Under the pieces are notes generated by a model. That model did no database searches and was not told where the DNA came from. It saw nothing but the letters and a program-made list of their open reading frames with translations. From CAIYZT01 sp947461435 (GTDB lineage Bacteria; Pseudomonadota; Alphaproteobacteria; Rhodobacterales; Rhodobacteraceae), in assembly GCA_965284435.1 (NCBI GenBank), contig OZ260083.1:806001-870000 (forward strand): a stretch of 64,000 nucleotides of DNA, given 5' to 3'. Both the position numbers and the translations under genes were made by a program. Shown piece after piece: positions 9,073 to 17,576 of the stretch (its first letter is position 1; each line of letters begins with the position of its first letter).

Positions 9073-10587
9073 TTAACGACCAAGGGTCTTTGGTCGATGG
9101 CCAAGCCAGACCTCTAGGCCGCCATCAGGGTTGTCAACGTATCGCCAAGTGCCGTTCGTTTCCTTGACCGCGACGCGAGGCCCAAAGACATTTGCAGTAC
9201 CAACCCAAAGCCCAAGGGGGGTCGACAAAAGGTTTCGAATTCCCCAATTGTAAGGATTACCAAAACCGCGACGATCCACGGGAATCCAGTTTTCACCATC
9301 GGCGGTGCGCCACAGATCGGCGCCGCCTTCAGCGTCAATCATGGCATCGGATCCGACCAAGCCAACCACCTTTCGGACACGCTCTGGGGCCTCTGCCAAG
9401 GTGGACCATTTCAACGTCACCGTCCAATCGTAGCTTCCGGCGTAAAGCCAACCGTCATGTTCGGTCATTGCCCACATATAACCGTTGAAGAACTGGCCAA
9501 AACCCGAACGCAGACCCGACAAGGGCTCGCGGTCCGCATCATCTCGGTCACCGACAATCACATCCCAGGTGTCATCTGGATTGACACGAAGAATTTCGGC
9601 AGCCGCTGGGCCGACATTGTTGACGCGATCATAGCCCCCACCTTGTATCCCGGTTCCGACGTAAAGAGCGCCCTTGAAGCCCGTCATGCACGCCACGGCT
9701 TGGTTGAGAGGGCCGCGTCCGCCACCATCTGTTATGATTTGGCGCCAGCGGTAAGGTGACGATCCTTCGCCATCCGTCGCCCAGACCTGAAGACCGTTCA
9801 GATTGATTGTGCCCGCATAAAGCGTGTCCCCAACTGTGGCCAAACTGAAGATGCCCAGATTGTTGGCATCACCAAACCCGGGAATATTCACGGCCTCCCA
9901 TTCGTCATGTTCAGGATCCGCAGCCGCAAAGACAATTGGTAACCCAGCAGAATTCTGTTGACCGCCATCTGTACCGCGGCGCGCCGTGGGGGCAAAATGC
10001 AGTCGCCCCTTGAATGCCGTCAAGCTGCGGGTCGTAGAAATAGGTGGGTCGATTATCCCGTAAGGCGTGACGGGTGAAAAGCTTTGCCCATCAAATGTTT
10101 TCAAGATCAGACCGCCCGGCGCGCGCCCGGGTGCCCAGGTTGCGATATACAGTGCCGGCTCGGGGTCATTTGGGGCCTGATAGATTTCCATGGACCGATA
10201 GCCGATCTCACGGGCCACCACGGCACCGCCCAGCCCTTCAACTTCTGGCGCGCGGTAAACCCGCTCCCATTTCGCCGCTGTCGGATCGTAGCACCAAATT
10301 TGGGCATGAAAATCGAGCTTGTACAGACCATCCCGGTCATCGGGGCATTCAACGGGCCAAACATGCAGCGGCAACTGTGAAAACGCGGCCTGCAGCTTTA
10401 GCATGCACATGTTGGACCTTGTGGTCCCCATGTAAAGCTTGCCCTTATACCACGCCATAGAATGCGCATAGGAATTATGCCCATCGCCAAAACCTGCTTT
10501 GGCCAAACATTGGAAATCTTGCACGCGCAACCCGGGATTAGGGGCGGGATCTGGCATGTTTGCAAGATCTGGCGTGAAAACTGTCAT
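9073..10587 (-). CDS. Beta-propeller-like protein of unknown function, copy 1
   Basis: A 504-residue protein with no signal peptide. It contains repeated short beta-rich units ending in G-L-(Y/W)-(V/A/M)-G-T, for example KLYMGT, ALYVGT, TLYAGT, WLYAGS and LWVGT, interspersed with D/G/W-rich loops, which suggests a multi-bladed propeller. It is paralogous to 18486-19862: both begin with a GFGxxxxxxAHSMA segment and share a VGPxAAE(I/L)(I/L)RV segment followed by an MWAMT/IWAMT unit. ATG 10587 overlaps the stop of the upstream SDR by four bases (ATGA). I recognise no characterised relative. The operon context suggests a structural, binding or enzymatic role in the locus product. Confidence 0.75.
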   Translation of the reverse strand: MTVFTPDLANMPDPAPNPGLRVQDFQCLAKAGFGDGHNSYAHSMAWYKGKLYMGTTRSNMCMLKLQAAFSQLPLHVWPVECPDDRDGLYKLDFHAQIWCYDPTAAKWERVYRAPEVEGLGGAVVAREIGYRSMEIYQAPNDPEPALYIATWAPGRAPGGLILKTFDGQSFSPVTPYGIIDPPISTTRSLTAFKGRLHFAPTARRGTDGGQQNSAGLPIVFAAADPEHDEWEAVNIPGFGDANNLGIFSLATVGDTLYAGTINLNGLQVWATDGEGSSPYRWRQIITDGGGRGPLNQAVACMTGFKGALYVGTGIQGGGYDRVNNVGPAAAEILRVNPDDTWDVIVGDRDDADREPLSGLRSGFGQFFNGYMWAMTEHDGWLYAGSYDWTVTLKWSTLAEAPERVRKVVGLVGSDAMIDAEGGADLWRTADGENWIPVDRRGFGNPYNWGIRNLLSTPLGLWVGTANVFGPRVAVKETNGTWRYVDNPDGGLEVWLGHRPKTLGR

Positions 10588-11345
10588 GCTGATGCCGTCG
10601 GGCTTGGCTTGGGCTTGCGAACACGCAAAGGCACAGGGGCAACCACCGGGTTCAACAAGAATGTGTCCCGCGGAAGTGTCACCAAATAGGCGATAAAGCC
10701 TGCCACGCGATCGGCAGTCAACATCAGCCGCGGCTTTAGGGCAAGGCCGCCTGACTGATCCCAAATCGTCGTATCAACGGCGTCTGGAAGCAAACATTGA
10801 ACGCGCACGCCCTCTCTCTGAACTTCCTCTGCCAGCGACTCGGACAGGCCCACGATGCCAAACTTCGATGCGGCATAGGCGCCGTCAAAGGCACGCCCCT
10901 GTTTCCCAGAAACAGAGGATATATTGACAATATCGCCCGATTTCTGGGCCAACATTGCGGGCAATACGGCGCGATTGGACAGGAATGTTCCGGTCAGATT
11001 GACGTCAAGCACCCGCTTCCAATCGGCAAAGCTGGTGTCTGCCACCATCTGCGGCGTGCCGGAGGTCCTTAGAATGCCGGCACCTGCGATCAAGATATCA
11101 ATACGCCCATGCGCTTCCAAAGCAACGCCCGCCATTTGGGCCATATCCTGCTCAGACGTCACATCACAGGGCAAGGCAATTGCACCGCGCCCAATCTCTT
11201 CCGCAAGCGACTGCAAGGGACCCGCAGCACGATCCACCAAGATCAAACTGGACCCGCGCGAAGCCAAAAGGCGCGCTGTGGCGCCGCCGATACCACCGGC
11301 AGCCCCGGTGATGATGGCAACCTTGTTGGTCAAGGCATCGTTCAT
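10584..11345 (-). CDS. Short-chain dehydrogenase/reductase (SDR), first of two
   Basis: A classical 253-residue SDR: Rossmann TGAAGGIGG motif at the N-terminus, an N-A-G-like segment (AGAGILR), the SSVSG serine and the YAASK catalytic pair. Such enzymes oxidise or reduce hydroxyl/keto groups using NAD(P)(H). ATG 11345 has TGGAG five bases upstream. It follows a second SDR in the same minus-strand operon and its stop overlaps the next gene. Likely modifies an intermediate of the synthase product; the exact substrate cannot be told. Confidence 0.9.
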   Translation of the reverse strand: MNDALTNKVAIITGAAGGIGGATARLLASRGSSLILVDRAAGPLQSLAEEIGRGAIALPCDVTSEQDMAQMAGVALEAHGRIDILIAGAGILRTSGTPQMVADTSFADWKRVLDVNLTGTFLSNRAVLPAMLAQKSGDIVNISSVSGKQGRAFDGAYAASKFGIVGLSESLAEEVQREGVRVQCLLPDAVDTTIWDQSGGLALKPRLMLTADRVAGFIAYLVTLPRDTFLLNPVVAPVPLRVRKPKPSPTASA

Positions 11346-11360
11346 TCGTCACTCCAAAAC

Positions 11361-12113
11361 TTAGGTGCCCGCCCCACTCAGACTGCGCGGCGAAGGCAAA
11401 ATATGCGGATCGGGAACCCAAATATCTTGGCCCAGATCAATTAATCCTAAAAGCGCTGTCGCGAAATTTTGCGGGCTTATCGACCCGCCGAATGACGCGC
11501 CAAGCGCGGTTCCCGCGATAAGCGGGGTGTCGACCGTGCCCGGAAGAATGGTGCGAACACGGATCCCTTCGGCTGACATTTCCTCTGCCAAGGCATGTCC
11601 GTATGCAGTCAATGCAAACTTTGTGGCACTATAAGCCAAGGCAAGGGCCTGGCCTTTTTGGCCATGCGGTGTAATGGCCGAACCGATGTTCACAATGTCA
11701 CCATCTTCAGCGTGCCGCATCAGGGGCAATACCGCCTGATTTGCCAAGAAGACACCATGCAAATTCACATCCACCATGGCCTGCCAATCAGAAAGTGGCA
11801 GATCGCGCGCCCGCGGTGGCAAGCTCGACTCTCCGCCCACTCTACCAAGAACCGCACAAGCAATCAGCAGGTTCACTTTGCCCAAAGTCTTCAGAAACTC
11901 ACTCAGTTCGATCATGTCGGCTTCGCTGGCAACATCAAGGCCCAACACAAAATGGCCCGGTCCCAGATCTTCGCGCAATGACTGAAGTCGCGCGGGATTG
12001 CGACCAATCCCGACCACCCTGTCACCCCGTTTGCCCAATGCAATCGCCAGCTCTCGGCCAATCCCCGAGGTTGCGCCCGTGACCACAGCAATTCTGCCGT
12101 TAAATGCCGTCAT
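11361..12113 (-). CDS. Short-chain dehydrogenase/reductase (SDR), second of two
   Basis: A 250-residue SDR with the TGATSGIGREL cofactor motif, the DVNLHG segment, the NIGSA serine and the YSATK catalytic pair. ATG 12113 shares its A with the last base of the stop codon of the upstream alpha/beta hydrolase (TGATG), a classic coupling arrangement; the TTG one codon earlier is a less likely start. The usual N-A-G motif reads IACAVLG, a modest departure. It is clearly distinct from the downstream SDR, so the pathway probably uses two different redox steps or substrates. Confidence 0.9.
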   Translation of the reverse strand: MTAFNGRIAVVTGATSGIGRELAIALGKRGDRVVGIGRNPARLQSLREDLGPGHFVLGLDVASEADMIELSEFLKTLGKVNLLIACAVLGRVGGESSLPPRARDLPLSDWQAMVDVNLHGVFLANQAVLPLMRHAEDGDIVNIGSAITPHGQKGQALALAYSATKFALTAYGHALAEEMSAEGIRVRTILPGTVDTPLIAGTALGASFGGSISPQNFATALLGLIDLGQDIWVPDPHILPSPRSLSGAGT

Positions 12114-13147
12114 CAAACCGCCTGTGCCTGACGGCGCGCGGCGCGCGCGGCCATGAAACGCGCCAAGAGTCGGCGGCGATCCAATGTTTGCGGGGCATCC
12201 ACACTTGAAACAAAAGTGTTTACGGCGCGGCCGAACAATCGGGGCTTTATCACCGGAAAGAAATGCCCGGCTTCTGGTATGACGATCCTTCGGGCGCCCG
12301 GAATCGCTTCTAGTAGACCGTCAGAGGTTGGCAGGCAGTGTGATTTTGCGCCATACAAAAGCAACGTTGGCATTGACAGTTTTGCCAGCGCGCGCGCCGT
12401 CAACTCTGATTCATCCTGAAGCTCGGTTGATGCCGTGGTTGAATCCAGCAAGGATTGCCAACGTTGCCCAGACCGCGCGCCCAACTGCCGCGACCGCAGG
12501 TTGATTCGGCGTGCCTCTGGTCCTTCAGGCTGAACCAGACGGGTCACGTTCTGCGCGACGAACATCTCTTCGCCCATTGCATTCATTAAACCCGGTTGCG
12601 CCACTGGCGATGGCACGCCTGCCCCGCGTGGTCCAAGTTGCGCCAAAACCCGAAAGTCCATTTCAGTATCGTCACTTGGAAAGGTTTGAACACCCTGCTG
12701 CGCCAAGTCCGCTTTCCAGGCCGGCCAATGCGGCCAATCCGCCAACCGCATCATCGGTTGCAACGCCTGTAATTGCGTATCAGCGATGGTCAAACTTGCC
12801 ACCCGCTTGGGATGTTGCAAGGCAAAGGCGATCGCGATGCGCGCGCCATGACTGTGACCCACAATATGCGCCCGCTCTTGCCCCAATTCTGTAAGCAAAT
12901 GTTCCAGATCGCCGGCAAGATGCCCCAGATAATACCCCGATTGCGGCATGGAGCTTGCGCCATGTCCCCGCAAGTCATGCATCAAGACCGGCTTGTCCGC
13001 ACCAATGTGCCGAGAGGCACCCAAGTACCAAAAAGCAATATTGGCCCCTAATCCGTGGATAAGAGCAACAGGGACCGTGTGATTGTCCAACTCTGGTCCT
13101 AAGGTCTGATAATTGATCCTTAGTTCATTGCGGGTCATGACTGGCAT
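12113..13147 (-). CDS. Alpha/beta-fold hydrolase
   Basis: A 344-residue soluble hydrolase: HGLGA oxyanion segment, DLRGHG(A) motif, nucleophile elbow GHSHGA, a late acid region (LLLYGAKS) and the catalytic histidine in EAGHFFP. The start has AAGGAAG nine bases upstream. It sits between the phosphodiesterase and the SDR pair in the operon and is translationally coupled to the SDR. The C-terminal 35 residues are basic and unusual for the family. Possible roles are thioesterase-like release or ester hydrolysis; sequence alone does not decide. Confidence 0.86.
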   Translation of the reverse strand: MPVMTRNELRINYQTLGPELDNHTVPVALIHGLGANIAFWYLGASRHIGADKPVLMHDLRGHGASSMPQSGYYLGHLAGDLEHLLTELGQERAHIVGHSHGARIAIAFALQHPKRVASLTIADTQLQALQPMMRLADWPHWPAWKADLAQQGVQTFPSDDTEMDFRVLAQLGPRGAGVPSPVAQPGLMNAMGEEMFVAQNVTRLVQPEGPEARRINLRSRQLGARSGQRWQSLLDSTTASTELQDESELTARALAKLSMPTLLLYGAKSHCLPTSDGLLEAIPGARRIVIPEAGHFFPVIKPRLFGRAVNTFVSSVDAPQTLDRRRLLARFMAARAARRQAQAV

Positions 13148-13186
13148 GACAACGCTTCCTTATGTTAGGGGCGGCGAACCACCAGT

Positions 13187-14764
13187 TCAGTCCATGTAGC
13201 CAAGTTGTTTCATCTGACGGAGCAAAGCTTCACGATCTTCCTCCGATACGTCTTCGTGTTCCGTTTCGACTGTCGTCTGAGTCGTGCCTCCCTTGGAGGC
13301 GGAAATACCGCTTTCCAAGGCTTCTACTGGAAGCCGACCTTCAAGATCTCGTGGAACGGGCACGCCCAAAAGCGTTAGCATAAGGGGTGCCATATCTAGA
13401 ATATTCAGCGGGTCCAACTTAATGCCGCTGCGAAACTTCGGGCCGTATCCAACGAATATGCCAGCCGGATTATGCGTTCCGTCGGCCAGTTCCCGAGGTT
13501 TGACCACTTCGTCCTGTGCAAGAATAGACACAAATCCGCCATCGCGCAGCTTAAGGGTTATGTCAGGGCACGGCTCGACAAAGCTTTTCCCGCGCAGTTT
13601 ATTAAGCGTGGCATCAACGAAGACGGGCTTTCCGTCCCGCGGATCGCGGAAATCCAAAAGCTGCTGCCGAACTTTCAGAACAGTGTCCAAATAGTCATCG
13701 GGCTTTACGCCGACGACGTTGCCAAGATCTGGCTTGAAGTAAATCGCGTTCGAACTCGGCGTTGGGCAGAATGCGATCGACTTGCGCCAATCAATCATGC
13801 CCAAGTGGTCTTTGATTTTGTCGGCCGTCAAAGAGCCTTTTGTGTCGGCGACGGAATTCTTGCTCCAGACGAGATAGCCATTTTGTGACAGCCATTCGTT
13901 GATATAGACAATTTCCGTCGTGGGCCCAAAGCCGTGGTCAGACGTCACAAGGACGTTCGTTTCAGGTCCGGCCGTTTCGACCAACCGCCGAATATTGTCA
14001 TCCATTCGGCGATAGAAATCGATGCACAGTTCTTTAAGCTTATCTGTCTCGGCACCGGCCTCGCCCGGATAGCACTCTGGGTCGACATACCGATAAAACA
14101 GATGCTGCAACTTGTCCGGCCCGTCCAGAACGACGGCGGTAAGCTCTGTCCGGTTTTCTGTCATCATGCGGCAAGTGACTTCGGTCCACGCCGCATCACG
14201 TGTGTTTTGCAGTTCTATCCAGTCTGCATGCTCATCCGCCTTGATGCCGGTGATGCATTTTTTTTCTTCGCCAATGTCCATTCCAAGATCGCGGTAATCA
14301 AAACTCTTGGAGGCTTTCAGAGTTTCAAAAAGCTCGGGCGGGTGCATGCCGTGACGCAAATGCTTCCACGGGACAAAACCGGAAACTACGTAGCCATCGA
14401 TCTGAGGCGCCGGCGAATAACCGTAAAAATTCATCGCGGTGGCGCGAAGCTTGTTGCGATTTGCGATCGAGAAAATGGTTTCGGCCCGATTGTCACGCCG
14501 ATCATTGACCTTCAGATAAACAGAACCGTCATCCAGATAGGCAGGGCGCAGAAAGTCGTAGATCCCATGCACTTCGGGGCTGCGGCCCGTCGTCATCGTT
14601 GTCCATGCGGGCGGCGTCAAAGGATTGTTTGTCGATATCAGGTCAGCAACCACGCCGCCCTGCATCATCGAGGTCAAGAATGGCAAAACGCCCATTTCGG
14701 AAAGGGGGCGCAACAGCCGGAAGGTTGCACCGTCCAGACCAATCATCAAAACGCGATCCGTCAT
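13187..14764 (-). CDS. Alkaline phosphatase-superfamily phosphodiesterase (type I / NPP-like)
   Basis: A 525-residue enzyme of the type I phosphodiesterase/nucleotide pyrophosphatase group. Metal ligands and nucleophile region are visible: GLDGATF at the N-terminus, a TPPAWTTMTTG threonine segment, DGPDKLQHLFY with Asp and His ligands, and SDHGFGP. No signal peptide is present when starting at ATG 14764, which has GAGGAG five bases upstream; the longer upstream frame would add 44 non-homologous residues. It is the first gene of the six-gene operon ending at 8250. Related enzymes cleave phosphodiester or phosphonate bonds, or act as phosphopantetheine or sugar-nucleotide hydrolases, so it could remove a phosphate-linked head group. 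Confidence 0.85.
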   Translation of the reverse strand: MTDRVLMIGLDGATFRLLRPLSEMGVLPFLTSMMQGGVVADLISTNNPLTPPAWTTMTTGRSPEVHGIYDFLRPAYLDDGSVYLKVNDRRDNRAETIFSIANRNKLRATAMNFYGYSPAPQIDGYVVSGFVPWKHLRHGMHPPELFETLKASKSFDYRDLGMDIGEEKKCITGIKADEHADWIELQNTRDAAWTEVTCRMMTENRTELTAVVLDGPDKLQHLFYRYVDPECYPGEAGAETDKLKELCIDFYRRMDDNIRRLVETAGPETNVLVTSDHGFGPTTEIVYINEWLSQNGYLVWSKNSVADTKGSLTADKIKDHLGMIDWRKSIAFCPTPSSNAIYFKPDLGNVVGVKPDDYLDTVLKVRQQLLDFRDPRDGKPVFVDATLNKLRGKSFVEPCPDITLKLRDGGFVSILAQDEVVKPRELADGTHNPAGIFVGYGPKFRSGIKLDPLNILDMAPLMLTLLGVPVPRDLEGRLPVEALESGISASKGGTTQTTVETEHEDVSEEDREALLRQMKQLGYMD

Positions 14765-15010
14765 AATTCTCCTCGGGTCTACCCGAAAATGAGAGGGTAG
14801 TTCTTCTTCAATAAATCTGATCCGCAACATCCAATTCCTAACACGCGAATGCTGCGTTTGCAATCTTCGCGCCGAATCGGTTTGCGTCATTTTCACGATT
14901 GTGCAAAAGCTCTGTGCAAGAAATACGGCAGTTTGCTGGCTAAGTTCGCACTTGTGCGGAAGAGTCTTGGGACTTAGCTATAGTGGATGGTGATCTGGTT
15001 GAGGATTTGC

Positions 15011-15370
15011 ATGAAAGCCGTGGCGGACAACGCAAAACAAGACTCAGGGTCGGATCTGTCGGATGGCGTGGCGCGCGCAGTCAGTGACGCAATGCGAGAC
15101 CAGAAAAAACGGCAAGAACGGTTACGCCACGTCCAAGAATTTTTGACGAGCCCGAATTTTATCGAGATGAAGGATCAGCCGCTCGTAACAGGCTCTGACA
15201 CTCATGAACTGGAAGATCGGCGTAAGGATCTGAAATATAGAATAAAAGTTATGGAATCTGTTGTCGGCATGCTGATCGAAGAATTGGATATGCTTGACCG
15301 GGTCATAAAGGACCGATCTTCGTCAGGGACAGAACTAACAGCACAACCAACGGCCGATTCTGACGGGTGA
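15011..15370 (+). CDS. Small coiled-coil protein, unknown
   Basis: A 119-residue hydrophilic protein rich in charged residues, with two helical stretches of heptad character (about residues 25-48 and 60-98) and a polar disordered tail. ATG 15011 is preceded by GAGGA five bases upstream; an upstream GTG in frame is not supported. It is transcribed divergently from the phosphodiesterase operon and converges on the degenerate sulfotransferase gene. I recognise no family. A scaffold or adaptor role is possible but not shown. Confidence 0.65.
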   Translation: MKAVADNAKQDSGSDLSDGVARAVSDAMRDQKKRQERLRHVQEFLTSPNFIEMKDQPLVTGSDTHELEDRRKDLKYRIKVMESVVGMLIEELDMLDRVIKDRSSSGTELTAQPTADSDG

Positions 15371-15383
15371 ACCGTTAGTAAAG

Positions 15384-16355
15384 TCAGCTGTAACCCAAAG
15401 CGACGGCGAGTTTTTGGGTTTCTTTCGGGATGGGCATCCCGTCGGGCCGCCAAGGAGCGGGGCCAAAAAGCGATAGCTCGTCCAACCCCGGGATTTGTTC
15501 CGATAGTTGCGACAATGACAGGATATTTCCACCGGAATTTGCGCCGAAGGGGCCAGGGCCGCAAAAGGCAGATCTTTCAGGATGCTGCATTGCAGCAACG
15601 CAAGTGTCCGACGCATTGAGGCCGAGTTGAAAGAGAAGAGTCGGGATCGTGATCTGCCTCTGGTGCGCGATGTCTTCGATTCGCACACGGATGATTTGTT
15701 TGGCCGAGACCATTTCGGATAAGTCAGAAATCCCTTCTTCCGCCAGATCCCAGATTTCAGTTGGCGCAGGCAGCTTTGGAAAAACGCTTTCGTCGACGGC
15801 GCCCAATAGCCATGCGGCAGCCCCCCCGTGTTGTGCCATGATCGCCTGACCATAACTTTTGGGGTGCATTTTGATCGCCACAAACTGCGCATTCGGAAAT
15901 GTTTTGACCAACCGTTCCAGACTAACAGTTTCAAACAGGGATGTCGTCAACGGCGCAACAATTCGTCGGGGGGCGATGCGCTGGGCAATCAAATGCCAGA
16001 CCGCTGAGGTTGGCAAATACGCGTGCCGAGACAACCATCGACGGGCCGCATCGATGCCGACCACGGTCTGCTCTCCGGTAAGCAGTTGGGACAAGGTTCT
16101 GAGCAGACCGTGAAGCTGGCTGGACCGCAGTCCTATCATGTCGCGCATCAAGCCATCCAGATTGCCACCAAGTTCAAGATTTGCCTCGGCAATCCCCCAA
16201 CACTCCGGATGTTGGCCCAACATCGCGGCAACCGTTTCCCCCGCCATTCCTGGCGGGGCAATGACGAAGATGGGATTCGGAACAGCCGAAGAACTGTAAG
16301 ATGTCCTCAAGGTTTCGGCCGAAGCGTCAACACCCGCCGGCTTGTCTGCGATCAA
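15384..16355 (-). CDS. Sulfotransferase-like protein, cofactor site degenerate
   Basis: A 323-residue protein paralogous to the sulfotransferase at 17577-18470: the two share the segments GQHPxxxG(I/L)xExNL near the N-terminus and the CxGPxPFG / CIGPENAPFG and SL(F/Y)GP motifs near the C-terminus. In this copy the 5'-phosphosulfate loop reads PPGMAGET instead of PPRSYTS and the 3'-phosphate region reads KMHPKSYG instead of TRHPLTTG, so conserved Arg residues are lost. It starts with TTG at 16355, overlapping the esterase stop by four bases (TTGA), with AGGGG upstream. It may be a non-catalytic subunit, a carbohydrate-binding relative, or a decayed copy; the open frame argues against simple decay. 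Confidence 0.7.
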   Translation of the reverse strand: MIADKPAGVDASAETLRTSYSSSAVPNPIFVIAPPGMAGETVAAMLGQHPECWGIAEANLELGGNLDGLMRDMIGLRSSQLHGLLRTLSQLLTGEQTVVGIDAARRWLSRHAYLPTSAVWHLIAQRIAPRRIVAPLTTSLFETVSLERLVKTFPNAQFVAIKMHPKSYGQAIMAQHGGAAAWLLGAVDESVFPKLPAPTEIWDLAEEGISDLSEMVSAKQIIRVRIEDIAHQRQITIPTLLFQLGLNASDTCVAAMQHPERSAFCGPGPFGANSGGNILSLSQLSEQIPGLDELSLFGPAPWRPDGMPIPKETQKLAVALGYS

Positions 16356-17338
16356 AGTCCATACCCCTGGAAAAACTTCAGCATCTCTTCGGATGCCGAA
16401 ATATCCTGACTGACGGTTCCGGTCACGCGGCGACTTTTCCCGTCAGAACCGGGCCAGCTGTGTCCGCCGCCCGTTATTTCAAAGAACTCAAGGACCGTCG
16501 ATCCGTTGCAGTTGGAAAAAGTGGTAAGCGCAACAGTTGTTCCGTCATTGGTTGAATCCGGCAGACTTCTTGACTTTGAATTGGAAGAACATCCGTCCTG
16601 ACCCAACCAAAATGCGACAGTTTGATCATGTGACAGAACCTCGCCACCTGCGCCCATGCCAAGGGCCTTCAAAGAACGAATCTCTCCACCTGCCCAAGGC
16701 ATGATCGGGTCAGTTGTGCCGTTAAAGAACACCTTTGGGATCGAACGAGAAGGATTGCAACTTGCCTGATAGTCAGCGGGCATATTCGCCGAGACAATCG
16801 CCACCGCCGAAAACAAGTCTGCCGCATCACAGGATAGTCGTTGTGTAAACATGCCTCCGTTCGAAACGCCTGACGCAAAAACCCGGCCCAAGTCGACACC
16901 CATCAATTGTTCAGAATTTGCGATGATCGATTTCACGAAACCGACGTCATCTGCGCCCTGTGACACTACTGATCGCCCATCGTTCCACTGATTTCCGGCG
17001 GCTTCGGGAAAGATCGCAACAAAACCCATTGAATCCGCAAAAAGGGCCATATCACTGCTGGAAACGATGCTTTCAATGCCACCTCCTCCACCATGAAAGA
17101 CAAAGACAGCAGGCACATTTTTTTGGCCCGCGATGGAGTTGGGCACATGGAAGGACATCTTTCTGTCTGTCCCGGCATAGGAAACCGTAGCCGTTTGGAG
17201 CCCTGAACCAGCCGTATCCGCCGTCCGCTTTTCCTTAAAATTCTTTAGGATCTCGCGTATCGGTCCAGCATTTGCTGCCGTCACCGAAAGCGCCGCAACC
17301 AAGAACATAAAACCAATTTTTTGGAAGAGCGCGTTCAT
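16352..17338 (-). CDS. Secreted PHB-depolymerase/LpqC-like esterase
   Basis: A 328-residue esterase with an N-terminal signal peptide (hydrophobic core FMFLVAALSVTA then ANA-G cleavage context), so it acts in the periplasm or outside. It has FHGGGGG, the nucleophile elbow GVSNGGMF, a DPIMPW acid segment, several cysteines suited to disulfides, and the catalytic GGGHSWPG histidine. It is the exported counterpart of the cytoplasmic paralogue at 8250-9068. ATG 17338 opens a two-gene operon with the degenerate sulfotransferase gene. The pairing of an inside and an outside version suggests the same ester bond is met on both sides of the membrane (inference). Confidence 0.85.
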   Translation of the reverse strand: MNALFQKIGFMFLVAALSVTAANAGPIREILKNFKEKRTADTAGSGLQTATVSYAGTDRKMSFHVPNSIAGQKNVPAVFVFHGGGGGIESIVSSSDMALFADSMGFVAIFPEAAGNQWNDGRSVVSQGADDVGFVKSIIANSEQLMGVDLGRVFASGVSNGGMFTQRLSCDAADLFSAVAIVSANMPADYQASCNPSRSIPKVFFNGTTDPIMPWAGGEIRSLKALGMGAGGEVLSHDQTVAFWLGQDGCSSNSKSRSLPDSTNDGTTVALTTFSNCNGSTVLEFFEITGGGHSWPGSDGKSRRVTGTVSQDISASEEMLKFFQGYGL

Positions 17339-17406
17339 TGCTGCAAATTCAATTCATAAGGTTGATCGAAAACGAACCAGAAAATATTTCGATAGGAGTA
17401 AGTATA

Positions 17407-17538
17407 ATGGTGGTGCCTGCAACAGCAAGTGTCAGCTCATTGGACGGCCGGAAAGCGCGCAGGATCGTCCAACAAAAATTGAAGTTGGGCCAAGGCGTTG
17501 TCATCGGTCTGTGCTTTGGCTATGGTTTGTTGGCATAG
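17407..17538 (+). CDS. Small ORF, 43 residues, hydrophobic C-terminus
   Basis: ATG 17407 has AGGAG (17395-17399) seven bases upstream, a very good Shine-Dalgarno sequence, and reads to TAG 17536-17538. The peptide has a polar first half with a basic patch (DGRKARR, KLK) and a hydrophobic, glycine-rich end (VVIGLCFGYGLLA) with a single cysteine. It lies directly before the sulfotransferase, divergent from the secreted esterase. It could be a tiny membrane peptide, a leader peptide or a modified precursor; no family is recognised. Confidence 0.45.
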   Translation: MVVPATASVSSLDGRKARRIVQQKLKLGQGVVIGLCFGYGLLA

Positions 17539-17576
17539 ATTTTTTCCATCATTTTTTCTGAAAACGAGAGTCTCCC

